Shown one piece after another: positions 22,119 to 32,853 of a DNA stretch of 64,000 nucleotides (the first letter of the stretch is position 1; the number at the start of each line of letters is the position of its first letter). A model generated the notes under the pieces. That model was not told the origin of the DNA. It did not search any database and saw only the letters and a list, made by a program, of their open reading frames with translations. Made by a program: the position numbers and the translations under genes. The DNA is taken from positions 11,847,001-11,911,000 of the forward strand of contig NC_056409.1 in the NCBI RefSeq assembly GCF_905147365.1. Direction: 5' to 3'. This DNA is from Aricia agestis (taxonomy: Eukaryota > Arthropoda > Insecta > Lepidoptera > Lycaenidae).

Positions 22119-22375
22119 ATACGAGCTTTTGCTCGCGACTTCGCTCGCGTTAAGAAGTATTATATACAAACTTTCATCCCCTATTTGAAACCCTTGGGGT
22201 TGGAATTTATCAAAATCCTTTCTTACTGGATGCCTACGTCATAACCTCTACCTGCATGCCAAATTTCAGCCCAATCCATCCAGTGGTTTGGGCTGTGCGT
22301 GGATAGATCACTATGTCAATCAGTCAGTCAGTCACCTTTGAGTTTTATATACATATAGATATATAGATATAGATT
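22119..22375 (+). mobile_element. Repeat family B, second tandem copy
   Basis: It starts ACGAGCTTTTGCTCGCGACT immediately after the AT tail of the previous copy and ends CCTTTGAGTTTTATATACAT-ATAGATATATAGATATAGA. The copies differ at many positions, so they are either two insertions into the same AT tail or an old tandem duplication. Confidence 0.85.
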
Positions 22376-22770
22376 CAGAAGTATAGTTCTTTTCTCATGT
22401 AGTTCAATATTTTCCACAAATATAGCTCAAAATGTGGTTGGAATGGCTAACACGTTTACTAGGTTTAGTATGAAGCCTTAATATTTTTTGGCAAGCGAGT
22501 TCTGCCATCGGTATGCTTACTACGCCATGCTAACTGTACATTTAAGTTGTCACGTTCTTAATTCTGTCACGGCTGGTAACGTCGTCTACGCACTTAGCGG
22601 CGAAATAAAATTGGATACAATCTTAAGATTTGGATATAATATTATACAACTACTTTGATATTTGTTATTATATTATATTGTATTTTATAGTATATATTAG
22701 TATATTGTATTATATTTCAAAACTTTGTTACCGACAAGATCATTCATTACTATTGTATATAGAGATATGA

Positions 22771-22970
22771 TCTGATGATCTCTCGCCAGTCGTGTCGGTC
22801 TTCCGTCCCACTGGGTTATGAGAGTAAAGGAATAGAGAGTGCTCTTGTGTACTGCGCACACACTTGGGCACTGTAAAATTACTCCTGCGTACCTGGTCTG
22901 GTTTCAATGAAACCGGCCACCGTCACCGAAACCGGTGTGGGGAGTATTATTATATAGAGATAGTCAATAG
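22771..22970 (+). mobile_element. SINE, 5'-truncated copy
   Basis: CCCACTGGGTTATGAGAGTA, AGGAATAGAGAGTGCTCTTG, CTGGTCTGGTTTCAATGAAA and CACCGAAACCGGTGTGGGGA followed by GTATTATTATAT match, in inverse orientation, the fuller copy at 34470-34790. The tRNA-like head is absent. The ATT-type tail is short. Confidence 0.8.
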
Positions 22971-23124
22971 TTCAAATTCATAGTATGTCTATTAACTATT
23001 TCCTATCGTACTGCTAAGTGCTAGTAAATAATGAAAAACATAAGATTTATTTATCTCAAATACTATCGTCACTGAAATCTATGGCCTAGACACTTATCTA
23101 GATGAAATGGAAGAAAGTAATAAT

Positions 23125-23566
23125 CTGCCAATTGCGAGTCGGACTCGCGCACGAAGGGTTCCTTACCGTTATAGAGGAAAATTAGGCCAAACATTGTGTT
23201 TTTGTATGGGAGCCCCATTAAATTTTTATTTTATTTTAATATTATAATTCAATATTAAAGTCCACATAATATAATAAAGGAATTTGTAAAAAATTCAAGT
23301 AACTTCCTGTTGCCATTATTGATATAGAGCAAAAAAGGTCGAAAAATATTATTTTATTTAATTTTAGTATTTGTTAAATATTTATTTTATTTTATTTTTA
23401 GTATTTGTTGTTATAGCGGCAACAGAAATACACAATCTGTCCCAGAAGTCTAGCTATAGCGGTTCTTGAGTTACAACCTGGAGACAGACAGACGGACGGA
23501 CAGACATCGAAGTCTTAGTACCTAATAGGGTCCCGTTTTCACCCTTTGGGTACGGAACCCTAAAAA
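23125..23566 (+). mobile_element. Repeat family C, near-complete short copy
   Basis: It opens GCCAATTGCGAGTCGGACTC and GAAGGGTTCCTTACCGTTAT, passes GTATGGGAGCCCC, an AT-rich middle with a duplicated TTTTAGTATTTGTT motif (about 23363 and 23396), and a (GACA)-rich run, and ends GGTACGGAACCCTAAAAA. This is the best short copy from which to define both ends of the family. Confidence 0.82.
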
Positions 23567-23878
23567 ACATTAAAAGTAGAAGTGTACTTTTGGCTTCGTC
23601 TAAGCTGGAGGGGGTTTGAACCTCGAGTAGATACATCTGAAAAGGGGATTGGCGGCACAGATTGGGAATTATTCAATGTTTCTCAGAACGTACGCCATCG
23701 ACGAAAACAATCCTTTGCAGATAGGGTTGCTATAAATATTTAATTTTGTATCAACGAATTGTAAATCTGTGTACGAAGTACGAAAAAGATAAGAAGAATC
23801 AACCCGTCACTGAAGGAATGTTCCGTTTTAATATTTTTAACGTTTTAATTATTCGACTATTAATGAACAGTACCTGGA

Positions 23879-24154
23879 TGACCGAGCTTTGCTCGGTATA
23901 GCAAACACTCATTGACTTCGTGTTACTTAATAACGCCATCTGCTGGTCGTTAAAACAATTAGTTGCTAACAAAATAGTATTACTATTCGCCAATAGATGT
24001 CAGGCAGAGTCATATTTTTCAGTTTATCGATTATCGATAAAACACGAATAAAAAGACATTTTCCGAAAATGATTCCTAGCTAGATCGATTTATCGCCTGA
24101 AACCCCCTATATACTAAATTTCATGAAAATCGTTGGAGCCGATTCCGAGATTCC

Positions 24155-24201
<47 letters not shown>
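23879..24201 (+). mobile_element. Dispersed repeat with (TA)n tail, second copy
   Basis: ACCGAGCTTTGCTCGGTATA, a longer region with TAACGCCATCTGCTGGTCGT, CGATAAAACACGAATAAAAA, CTAGCTAGATCGATTTATCG, CATGAAAATCGTTGGAGCCG and the (TA)n tail at 24158-24201. It is the same family as 948-1100 in opposite orientation. The left boundary is uncertain. Confidence 0.75.
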
Positions 24202-24204
<3 letters not shown>

Positions 24205-24540
24205 CTCGTTTAAAGATATAAGATAAGAGAACGGTTAGTAGTTTTTACAAATAGCAAATATAAATGTTAATATAATAGGAGTGCTTCAGACACCACACGA
24301 TCACCTCCACCGAGTCGGAGTCTAATAGCACGTGACACGCTGCATTATTTAACTGTCGATTCCCAGTTGGTTGAGTTACACCTCAGCTTCCATTCTACAA
24401 TATATGCATATTTACAATATTCGTAGCCAAAAAAAAAATAGAAATTTAAATCCTTAGGGTCGAGCTATGATCTACTACTTCAAAGTAGATTTTTAGAAAA
24501 ATTTCGTGCAAATTCACTTTAGAAAATCTATATCTATACA

Positions 24541-25162
24541 TATAATAAAACTGTAGAAATGACAATTCTGTACATTAAAGATATTAAAAAAATAATAAGC
24601 AGGGACTGTCGCTTCATCGCTATAGAAGCCAAAACTGTGGTTAGTTTTTTTGTCTGTCTGTCTGTCTATCTGTCTGTCTGTATGTTTGTTCCAGCATCAC
24701 ACGAAAACTACTGATCCGATTTTAATGCGGTTTTCGCAGATATATTTGTCCTCTTCCAACTTAACATCTGATGTACAATTTTTTTCTAACTCTAAGGGGA
24801 CCAAAGAGGGGTTCAGATTTTGTATCAAACTTTTTTCTTCACACCCCTCTAAGGGGACCAAAGAAGGGTTCAGATTTTGTCAAACTTTTTTCTTCAATGG
24901 ACTTACTTCATATTATTTACTGTATTTTCCAATTTAACTTATTTAGAGGGGGGGGGGGGATTTTATACACCAGGTGTGGTGTATAAAATCCCCCCCACCC
25001 CTCTAAGGGGGCAAAAGAGGTAGTCAGATTTTGTATGAAACTTTTTTTTAACATGAAAACTACTGATCCGATTTGAATACGGTTTTCGCAGATATAATAT
25101 TTGTCTTATTCCAAGTTAACATCTGGGTATTTGTCTTATTCCAACTAAACTTAGTGCCATTT
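24541..25162 (+). mobile_element. Repeat with (TCTG)n and repeated GGGGACCAAAGAGGGG box
   Basis: After TACATATAATAAAACTGTAG a TCTG microsatellite occurs at 24652-24684, then ACTACTGATCCGATTTTAAT and GGTTTTCGCAGATATA (repeated near 25064-25100). The word AAGGGG.C.AAAGAGG.TTC followed by AGATTTTGT occurs three times (24796, 24853, 25007). Short open frames across it are repetitive and not conserved. It seems continuous with the modular block that follows. Confidence 0.6.
24953..24996. repeat. Hairpin with 18-bp arms ending in a G/C run
   Basis: GGGGGGGATTTTATACAC at 24953-24970 pairs exactly with 24979-24996 around an 8-base loop CAGGTGTG. The left strand carries a run of 13 G. It lies between two copies of the GGGGACCAAAG box. 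Confidence 0.9.
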
Positions 25163-25815
25163 AATTACTATGCGGGGGTCTTCGCCCCCTGAGCCCCCCT
25201 ACTTGGGGGGCTGCGCCCCCCTCCTTCCGCTCCTGGACTTTGCCTCCGGCCCTAACTTGAGGGGGCTCGCCCCCCCCAAACCCCCAAACCCCCTCCTGGT
25301 ATTGTTGCTAAGCAAAATGGTGTTGCGTCGTTAGTGTTCATTTTTAATTCTCCTTCTTTATTAACAAACTAAGTTATTAATTAAAACTGAATTTATTGTA
25401 ACCTAAACTAAAGATACAGATTTTGAGTGTCATTGGATTAATATGCGGTGGACTTTGCCTCCGGTCCTTAATTGGGGGGCCTGCGCCCCCTAACCCCCCC
25501 TCTCCTTCTGGTATTATTGCTAAGCAGTGTAGTGTTGCGTCGTTAGTGTTGAGTTTTAATTCTCCTTCTTTAGGAACAAATCAAGTTATTTATTAAAAGT
25601 CAAATTATTCTAATCTAAACTAAAGATACAGATCTTGAGTGTGGTTTGATTAATATGAGGGAGGCTTTGCACCTGGCCCCTACTTGGGGCTGCCCCCCTT
25701 GATATATTTGTTGAGTAAAATGGTGTTGCGTCGTTAGTGTTAACACTGAATATATTCTAACCTAAACTAAAGATGCAGATTTTGAGTGTCATTGGATTAA
25801 TATGCGGGGAAATTT
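25163..25815 (+). repeat. Tandem diverged modules with GGGGG..CCCCC hairpins
   Basis: Three modules share the order ATTAATATGCGG, TTTGCCTCCGG, CTTGGGGGGC, TATTGTTGCTAAGCA, GTGTTGCGTCGTTAGTGTT and AACTAAAGATACAGATTTTG-AGTGTCATTGGATTAA. They begin near 25168, 25440 and 25655 and shrink from about 270 to about 215 to about 150 bp. GGGGGGCTGCGCCCCCC-type inverted runs recur in each. Nothing in them is coding. Confidence 0.8.
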
Positions 25816-25826
25816 TGCCTGGATAT

Positions 25827-25902
25827 GGACAGACGGACAGGCTGATATTTTATCTTTGTGATCGGGTCCCGTTTTTACCCTTTGAGTAAGGGACCATAAA
25901 AA
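25827..25902 (+). mobile_element. 3' end of a family C-like element
   Basis: ATATGGACAGACGGACAGGC, GATCGGGTCCCGTTTTTACC and CTTTGAGTAAGGGACCATAA-AAAG match the end of family C (GGGTCCCGTTTTCACCCTTT...GGAACCCTAAAAA). It may terminate the modular block 24541-25815, making that block part of a larger family C relative. Confidence 0.6.
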
Positions 25903-25966
25903 GGAGAAAATTATCCATTTCCGTTATTATACTATGCTAACCCGGATGAAGTCACGGGCAAAAGTA

Positions 25967-26185
25967 TCCATACTAATATTATAAATGCGAAAGTGTATTT
26001 GTTTATTTGTCCTTTCTTCGCAGCCTAACGAAGCAATCAATCGACTTGATTTTTGGCATAGGGTAACTTAAGCTACTTTTGGTCTTGGAAAAACACTATG
26101 TTTCCAAAGGGGATTTGCAAGAATGTTCGTATTTTACGCGATTTTCGAATACCACGCGAGCGAAGCCGCGGGCAAAAGTATTTTT
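25967..26185 (-). mobile_element. Family A/B composite repeat
   Basis: It starts on the plus strand with TCCATACTAATATTATAAAT-GCGAAAGTG and ends GCGAGCGAAGCCGCGGGCAA-AAG, which is the inverse of the CTTTTGCCCGCGGCTTCGC start of family B. The middle (GACCAAAAGTAGCTTAAG on the minus strand) matches 9607-9760. It therefore links the two words as opposite ends of one element type. Confidence 0.7.
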
Positions 26186-26189
26186 AAAT

Positions 26190-26955
26190 AACTTTCAGGC
26201 AGTACTATACACGTTTTGAACACACTAAAATATATTTTTTAGTCTAAAATTTATTGCTTTACCGGATTGATACCGTGACCCCACAAAACGTTTTATTTTA
26301 AAAATTACCTGCACAAAATTTTTATATTGTATCTAGAACATTTTTCGTAAAAGGTTATCAAAAAGTGAATGACTAAATTTATTGAAACTATAAAACGGTT
26401 TATGCTATTTAGAAAATTAATGCTTAACAAACAAAAGTACACATAAAGGAAAAAAACTAAAATTGAACAATAACTTAACTGTCAGGAGCAGTCTTCTTTT
26501 GTTACTAACTTGACTGATGTAGGCACTGTTTTTCAGGGTTTTCAGAGCGACCTTTTCAAAGTAATTCGTGGCTCGTCAGACCTACTTAAAATTACAAGCG
26601 ATGTCTACACGACAGTAGCTCCCGACCACGGTTGTAAACTCTGAAAGCGTATTTTTTCGTAACGTTACGTTAACGAAACAATGCGGTGAGCTCATTAAAC
26701 GAGTTGTTACGAACTTTGATAAATTGTTCTTTTGTGTTAACAGCAAACTGTTATTATAAGCTAAACTTTGCTTTGGACGTAATTAACTGGAGGAAAAAAT
26801 TTGGTAATACGCAAGTCAGGGTCTTTTTTGTTCCCAGGGCTATAACGTACAGCGCGTGCGTTATATGATGTAGAACGGACTTGGCGCAAGTGAACACATT
26901 AAGGGGAATTTTATATTTTTTCAATATTTTGTAGCTTGTTGTATAATGTATTTAT
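26190..26955. other. No gene or repeat recognised
   Basis: AT-rich with CGTAACGTTACGTTAACG at about 26661-26678 as the only odd word. No exon is supported. Confidence 0.4.
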
Positions 26956-26959
26956 AAAA

Positions 26960-27190
26960 TACTAGCTGCTACCCGCGACTTCGTCCGCGTCAACAAAATG
27001 TAAAATACATAGGTAAAAATTTAAAAAAGTAAAAAAATATCCTCCTCATTTTTGGAAGTCGGTTAAAAAGTAGCCTAAGTTACTCCTTATTACATCAGCT
27101 ATCTGCCAATAAAAGTTCCGTAAAAATCGTTCCAGCCATTTCGGAGATTAGCTGGAACAAACAGACAGACAGACAAAAATTCTAAAAATT
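26960..27190 (+). mobile_element. Tail-type repeat fragment (CTAGCTGCTACCCGCGACTT)
   Basis: ACTAGCTGCTACCCGCGACT-TCGTCCGCGT opens it; AGTAGCCTAAGTTACTCCTT, AAAAATCGTTCCAGCCATTT-CGGAGATTAGC and (CAGA)n follow. It is the RTE-like end common in insects. A piece of family D (CCTCATTTTTGGAAGTCGGT-TAAAAA) is embedded near 27043. Confidence 0.65.
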
Positions 27191-27199
27191 GTTATTTTG

Positions 27200-27985
27200 G
27201 TGTAAGTACCGTCTAAATATTCATATTATGCATGTAGTAAAAAACGGTTATTTTAATATTACAAACAGACATTCCAATTTTATTTATATGTATAGATAGA
27301 GTAATATTGTGTTCCTTAGTCTCCAATACCTTAATGTATATATAAATGAGGACTTGTGAACTTTTAAATACACTTGTATATAACACAATTTTGTCACATC
27401 TATAGGTAGAATAATAATTGTAGATGTGACAAAAGCTAGCGGACTTAATTTTGAAAGGCTCAGATAAGACGGAGAGCCAACAACGTAAACGTTATTTACG
27501 CGTCTTTTGTTACTATATTATTATATTTCAAGTTAAAAATGTATTGACATGTAAAAATATCGAAATGTAATACTTGATGTATAAAACAAGAATAAAACAT
27601 TTATTCAACCTTATCAATAAGTTTAAATAATATAAGGGACAACGCCGTTCTCTTATGACTTGCACCAGACGTGAATGTAGATGGACCAAACGAAGAGGGC
27701 GCTGGAAAGAGATGCAAATATTTTATTCCATTGCCATCACAATATATAACGCACCGTCTTTCAGGAACCGCTTGGAGATAGGACGATCATTTGACTATCG
27801 CTATATCGTGGATTTTTATGAGTATTGACTGAATGAAATCAAATAAAAACCTTTTATTGCTCATAAACACAATATTTAACTTTTATTTACATGACTTGAC
27901 ACACGAGTCGCACACATTTCGATTTTATTTATGTCTGGTGTCGTGTAAGGTGCACACGTGAGGTTATTTGTGGCTTTGGTTATCG
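27200..27985. other. No gene or repeat recognised
   Basis: AT-rich. Two GATGTGACAAA-type words near 27395-27435 (TTTGTCACATCTATAGG / GTAGATGTGACAAA) form a small inverted repeat. No coding support. Confidence 0.4.
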
Positions 27986-28008
27986 TTTGTGCTTATCTTT
28001 TATTTTAG

Positions 28009-28169
28009 TGTGGAATGAGGCTTATAAGACGTGTAGATTAGAGTATAGGCCAACGTTTAGTTTAATTAAACATGTAAGCATTATAAGTCTACCGACATTC
28101 GAGAAGGAGGAGTTCTGGCCGGTTGGAGTCGTCTACAGGAGGTTCCGAGGACGACTTCCGAACATGTAG
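28009..28169 (+). CDS. C-terminal protein fragment ending WPVGVVYRRFRGRLPNM; last exon or retroelement tail
   Basis: A strong acceptor-like stretch (TGCTTATCTTTTATTTTAG) ends at 28008 and is followed by an open frame of about 53 residues to a TAG at 28167-28169. The end contains SLPTFEKEEFWPVGVVYRRF and RGRLPNM. The downstream 3' region holds GGGCCGAGATGTCTGAATTA and (AAATA)n with AATAAA near 28280-28300. Two readings are open: the terminal exon of a spliced gene, or the 3' remnant of a retroelement ORF with an A/T-rich tail. The tail favours the second. The function is not known to me. Confidence 0.35.
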
Positions 28170-28303
28170 CGCCCCACGTCGCAGACAATACTAGTTTAGT
28201 GTTAGTGTTAGTTTTAGTATAGTTGTATGTGTGTTAGTCCATAAGGTATTTATAATATGGGCCGAGATGTCTGAATTAAAATAAATAAATAAAAAATAAA
28301 TAA
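28170..28303 (+). other. 3' UTR-like tail with polyadenylation-type words
   Basis: It follows the frame 28009-28169. It has GTTAGTGTTAGTTTTAGTAT repeats, GGGCCGAGATGTCTGAATT and a run of AAATA units with several AATAAA words. It is consistent with a retroelement 3' end or a poly(A) site. Confidence 0.4.
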
Positions 28304-29029
28304 GGTGAAACACAATAAAGTCGCAAAATAAATTTATTTCCACTAGGTATTTTGATTGATAAAAGGTTTGAAGATTCGACTTTTCAGAAAATCACCTCGG
28401 CTAGTCAAAATAATCTTGCAGCAAAAGCTTCACATTTCTTTAAATAATAAAATGTGATTTTACTTGCGCTAAAAGTTATAGGTGGTGCAGAAGTCGTCAA
28501 AACGAATATGTGCAATCGACACTTAAATTCAAAAAGCGGAATAATGTAAATAAGTTTATTTTAAAACGCAGACGTTCGCTAAAGGATTGCTGGCAATTTC
28601 AACTTGAGGGGAATAAGAGGAGAAACTTTGAGCAAAAGTTTTATTCTTCGAAGTTAAAAAGATGAAAATTTGAACTGCAGCGCCGAAGTATTTATAAATA
28701 ATACATACCTATTTCAAGTAATTTGGGCATTTGAATTTTAGCGGAAGTCAAATTTGTGAAAATGTTTTTATTAAATCGATGTTTTCAGCACTGACATTAT
28801 TTTTGGTGCGTATTATTAAGGTGTTGCGCGACCACTTTGTGGCTCCGAAATGCTTATGTGTCGGGCCACACACGACAGCCACAAACGCCGTGTTAAGCTA
28901 GTCTATTGGTCGTAAAGTGAATCGTTGTAGCGTGTGGCGGCCACCGGCGTCAAAAATGTATGAAAACTTCAGGAAATATACCGGTAGCGGCGTTTTGTGG
29001 TTGTGGCCGGTGGCCCGGGGTCGGGAGCC

Positions 29030-29142
29030 CTATATCACGCGGGAACCGTACTTTTCCTCGTATAACAACTATCTTATGTTCTTTCATCCAAATTGGTTCA
29101 GCCGTTTAACACAGGCACAGGCGATACACTTTCGCATTTAAA
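29030..29142 (-). mobile_element. Repeat family A fragment, inverted
   Basis: On the minus strand it reads AAATGCGAAAGTGTATCGCC, GTTAAACGGCTGAACCAATT and later AAAGTACGGTTCCCGCGTGA-TATAGGGC. These are the family A words in order, with the centre shortened. Confidence 0.6.
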
Positions 29143-29151
29143 CTATTAAGG

Positions 29152-29512
29152 CATCCATTACACGGTAGGTTTTGCTGTCAGTTTTACGACAGTCGTGGTT
29201 GTAACTGATGGATAACCTAAGAGCGTGGCAGCCGGTTGCATGAAGTTGATTGACGAAAATCTGGATATCTTGATTTTTGCTTTATGCAACCATCAGTCAC
29301 TAATTTTGAGTGAGTGTTGTCACATCTGACAAAATAGGAAAAAAATTAGAAACGTATTGAAAATTTTGGCTTTGACTGACATAAAACTGAAGAGAATTGT
29401 GTTACCGTCTAATACCTTTCGTCAGTCCATCAGTCACCATCAGTCAAACCTAATTCATGATTGACGGAATTGACTGTCGCTTGCATGTGCGTGTAATGGA
29501 TACCTATGTCTT
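29152..29512. mobile_element. Inverted-end element ~350 bp
   Basis: GCATCCATTACACGGTAGGT at the left is matched by GTGTAATGGATACCTATG at the right, and inner words pair weakly (CTGTCAGTTTTACGACAGTC / GACTGTCGCTTGCATG). ATTAAG or its inverse CTTAAT flank both sides. A nonautonomous DNA element is the simplest reading. Confidence 0.55.
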
Positions 29513-29519
29513 AATATTT

Positions 29520-31270
29520 TGTCCACCTTTGTATCTATTTATATAAATGAAACAACGAAACTGGATATTTGAATACCAAATTTGGTGCGCCCACGCGTTT
29601 TTTTAGGCCCCATTATAAAGATACTTTCAGTCATTTCTCTATTAACAGTTCCTTAGAAACGTTTCGTTATTTTCTTTGACAAGATGAATGTTGTGTGTAG
29701 ATAAGCGGCCGGGGGCAGGTAACAGCCTCGCCGTACTGTACACTATGGAACGTTCAAAATTGTTTTGCCCGTGAGTTTCATAACTATCAGCCTTGTGTCA
29801 TTGCCATAAGGTTTGGGCAGAGGTAAGATAAGTCTGAACGCTCCGGTGGTGTCGCTGCTTTACATACGTAAATAATACTATTCTCTATAAATTGGGTTGC
29901 TCTGTACTGGAATTGTGTTGTCTTGGGTGACCAAACCAAACCAAACAACTGGAATTGTTTCAATTATTTCGTTTAAAAACAAATACGTAAAGATTAAAAC
30001 AAAAGTATATTTATTTTATTAGATAATAATACATCCGCATACCAACCTATTAGTCACTTTTATAATTTGCCACATCATGACACGGAACGAGATTTTTTGT
30101 CTTAGTAAAAGAGAAAAATAAAATGTATGGAATCGTATGCGCTCGCTAATCGCCAGTGTGATAAGGTACTAACTATAGTATAGTTAGTGTTGGAATTGGT
30201 CTGTCGATGTAATATGTATTATGAACTTGAAGTTACTTCTCCGAAATAATGTTCCAAGGAATTATTAATGTCCTGAGGTAGCAATGTACCTAATGAATGA
30301 ACGTAATAATGAGAAGTATCAGTTCACTTGAATTAGTAACTATTGCTGGCTCGGCCTTGGTGCGATATGTTCGCGCCTGCCAAACCCCTTCTTAAACCTT
30401 TCAACTACTTCAACTCGAGATGTGTTCGAAAGTTTTTCGACAGCTATCAACCCGAAATAAATCTTAAAGCGATACTCATACGAAGATTTTACAGTACCGG
30501 AAAATGAACATGAATCGAGAATGTTCGCGCGGAAATTGAATATTATGAAATATCGAAAGGCCGAATGAAAAGCACAATGAAATTCACGCGGCTTTATATT
30601 ATTACTTTAAGAAGTTGAAATCTTAATAACTCGAAAACATCGTGTTATTGTGCCGAGCGGTGCGCGGGGCGGGGCGAGCGCGCTACGGCAGTAGTCGGTC
30701 CTGCGTAGCCCGTAGCGCCCGCTACGAAGTGCTACGCCGAGCTACGCCGCGCCTGTGACGACCTGTGAAACTCACCTGAAATTGTTGTGTGTGTATACGT
30801 GTTGTGTTTGTGTGTTGTACATAAAGGTAAATATGTTTTCATTATCAGCACGTGTTGACCTATCGATTAAAAATGGGTATTCGAGCGTAAACAATTGTAC
30901 AAACAATACTCTGAATCTTTAATTAAATATTGTTTTTATTATCTTCCCAGAAATGAGGCATCTGAATCTTCAATTAAAAATTGTTTTAATTATTTTCCCG
31001 GACATGAGGCATGTATTGAAACGATGCTCATTTATTATATCGACGAGTAACCAGAACATTAAGAGGCTTTGACTTAATATATAATATAGAATATTTTGTG
31101 CTCCTGGAAATTCAAAATGTTTACGCTAGGTGAATGCTAGCTCTGCTTTATTTAGTAAAGGAAGATGTAAAATATTTGAGAATTTTCGTCAGATATTTTA
31201 AATCGGATTTGGTAATTTAGGTTAGTTAGGTTTGAGGATATCGGCTTACGGATTTTTTGATGTTATATTT
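29520..31270. other. Mostly unrecognised sequence
   Basis: Outside the GC-rich island no gene or repeat copy was recognised. TCTGAATCTT-AATTAAATATTG is repeated at about 30911 and 30961 (a local duplication of about 50 bp with ATTTTCCCGGACATGAGGCA / ATCTTCCCAGAAATGAGGCA). Confidence 0.4.
30640..30835 (+). promoter_or_regulatory. GC-rich island with splice-donor-like end
   Basis: An isolated GC-rich block (GTGCGCGGGGCGGGGCGAGC) rich in GCTACG/CGTAGC words is followed by TGTGTTGTACATAAAG|GTAAATATG, a plausible donor at about 30826. It stands out from AT-rich flanks and could be an untranslated first exon, or a MITE of the GCTACG type like the patch at 44095-44155. No downstream exon is identified. 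Confidence 0.25.
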
Positions 31271-31271
31271 A

Positions 31272-31424
31272 GGCCCTGTTTCACCACTTTCTGTTATCAG
31301 AAAGTGGGTTAAAGTGCCGAATAGGCTATTCACAACTTTTTTGACAGATTCTCCATTTTTGATCTGTCAAGCTAATTGGTGGATAGCCTATTCGCCTCTT
31401 ATTAGGAAGTGGTGAAACAGGCCC
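31272..31424. mobile_element. MITE related to 1191-1314
   Basis: GGCCCTGTTTCACCACTTTC at the left and GAAGTGGTGAAACAGGCCC at the right are inverses. The inner words TGCCGAATAGGCTATTCACA and GGATAGCCTATTCG also pair. It is a diverged, longer relative of the 124-bp element. I could not read an exact TAA duplication here. Confidence 0.78.
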
Positions 31425-31429
31425 ATATT

Positions 31430-32475
31430 GATATATGGTAAATGAAATAATTGTAAAATTCACGGTTTTGATTATTATACAGAATGTTGAAAATAATAAT
31501 CAAAGTAAAAGTGCTATGTGTAATCATCATAATGGTACGTATAACAACTTCAATTAAAGCCACATTTATTAGATTCATTCATGTTTGCTCGATGATATTG
31601 ACCGGGTAATGTGTCAAGTCAAATATTGATCTTAGCCAATAAAATATTTATTTAAAGAAAGGACTGATGTTAGTTTGGCTTTCGGCCTTTACCTCGTGGG
31701 CGAGGGAGTTTTATTTACTGTTGAGTACCCTCAAATATATTTTACCAAATTATCTGTTGAAAATGTTCGATAGTTGTTAATGGCCTTTATACTAGAATTC
31801 ATTGATGTTAGGTGTTCATTAATTTATTTTATTTTAAACAGGCAAATTAGATCATCTAAATTAATGTTTATTATAATATTATAATATTGATATTCTACTT
31901 ATACAGATCTATTACGTTCATACTATTTTCCGGTTTAAATCCCTTCCGAACAGCATTGACAAATTTGACAGATAAGTGAAACAAAAGATATGAAATACCA
32001 CTTTAAAAAATTGATATTAGATTTGGAGTTATAAACGCCAAAAACTTGGAAATAAGCTTCGTCGTCAACATTCAATTACGTCGAATATAAGTTACAAAGA
32101 TTTTTTGTAGCTTGATTTTTGAAAATAAAGGTATATAATAAAAACTAAAAAGGTAAAAAAATGTATTCAGAAAATGAGTTCAATTAAAAATATGTATAGA
32201 AGAAAAGAATAATGTACAATCGACCACACGCTACATGTATATTGTATATTGTATACGAAATACTTATATTTTGCTGAAATTCAGAGCAGAACATTAAGAA
32301 TTTCATTCCGCAGTTGCCGATTCCGTGATTAATCTTTGATTCACTTAACAGCTTCCGATAAAGAAGAATTCCAGAATTTGAAACATGGCTACGGCTTTAA
32401 TCTAATATATCAGGAAATTCCTTGCTTCGTTAGCTTTATTTATTTACATACTAAAATGTTCAAGTTTAAAATTAT
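31430..32475. other. No gene or repeat recognised
   Basis: AT-rich. GGCTTTCGGCCTTTACCTCG at 31678-31697 is the only GC-balanced word. No supported exon or RNA. Confidence 0.4.
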
Positions 32476-32477
32476 AT

Positions 32478-32637
32478 GTACCATCGAGGAAGTTGATTCC
32501 TATGCAATTGACAGACCAACGTTATTTGGTCGAATATGTCAATTCAATGTTAATTGTGATCTGTCAGTTGGGTTTGACGTAACGCAACCAAACTACTTAG
32601 GTCCCCGATTTGCATAGGAATCAACTTCTCTGATAGT
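32478..32637. mobile_element. Inverted-end MITE (~160 bp)
   Basis: GAAGTTGATTCCTATGCAA at the left (32489-32507) and TTGCATAGGAATCAACTTC at the right are exact inverses, extended outwards by ACCATCGAG / CTGATAGT with mismatches. TA-containing words flank both ends. The interior has two TTGACAG / CTGTCAG words. Confidence 0.75.
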
Positions 32638-32853
32638 ACTTATTGCTTTCTTATTGTTTGTTACATTTATAAAAACGGTCTGAATCTTCACAAAATAAAA
32701 TATTTTGATGTTGCAAAAGTGTCTAGAAAATTGGTTGAGCATAATAAAATAGACAATGAGAAGAAAACGATATTTAATTATTATTTTATTATAATGTTTA
32801 AATTTCGCAAATGTTTTTTGGAGTATAAAAAAATAAGAATACTCCTCTGAACC

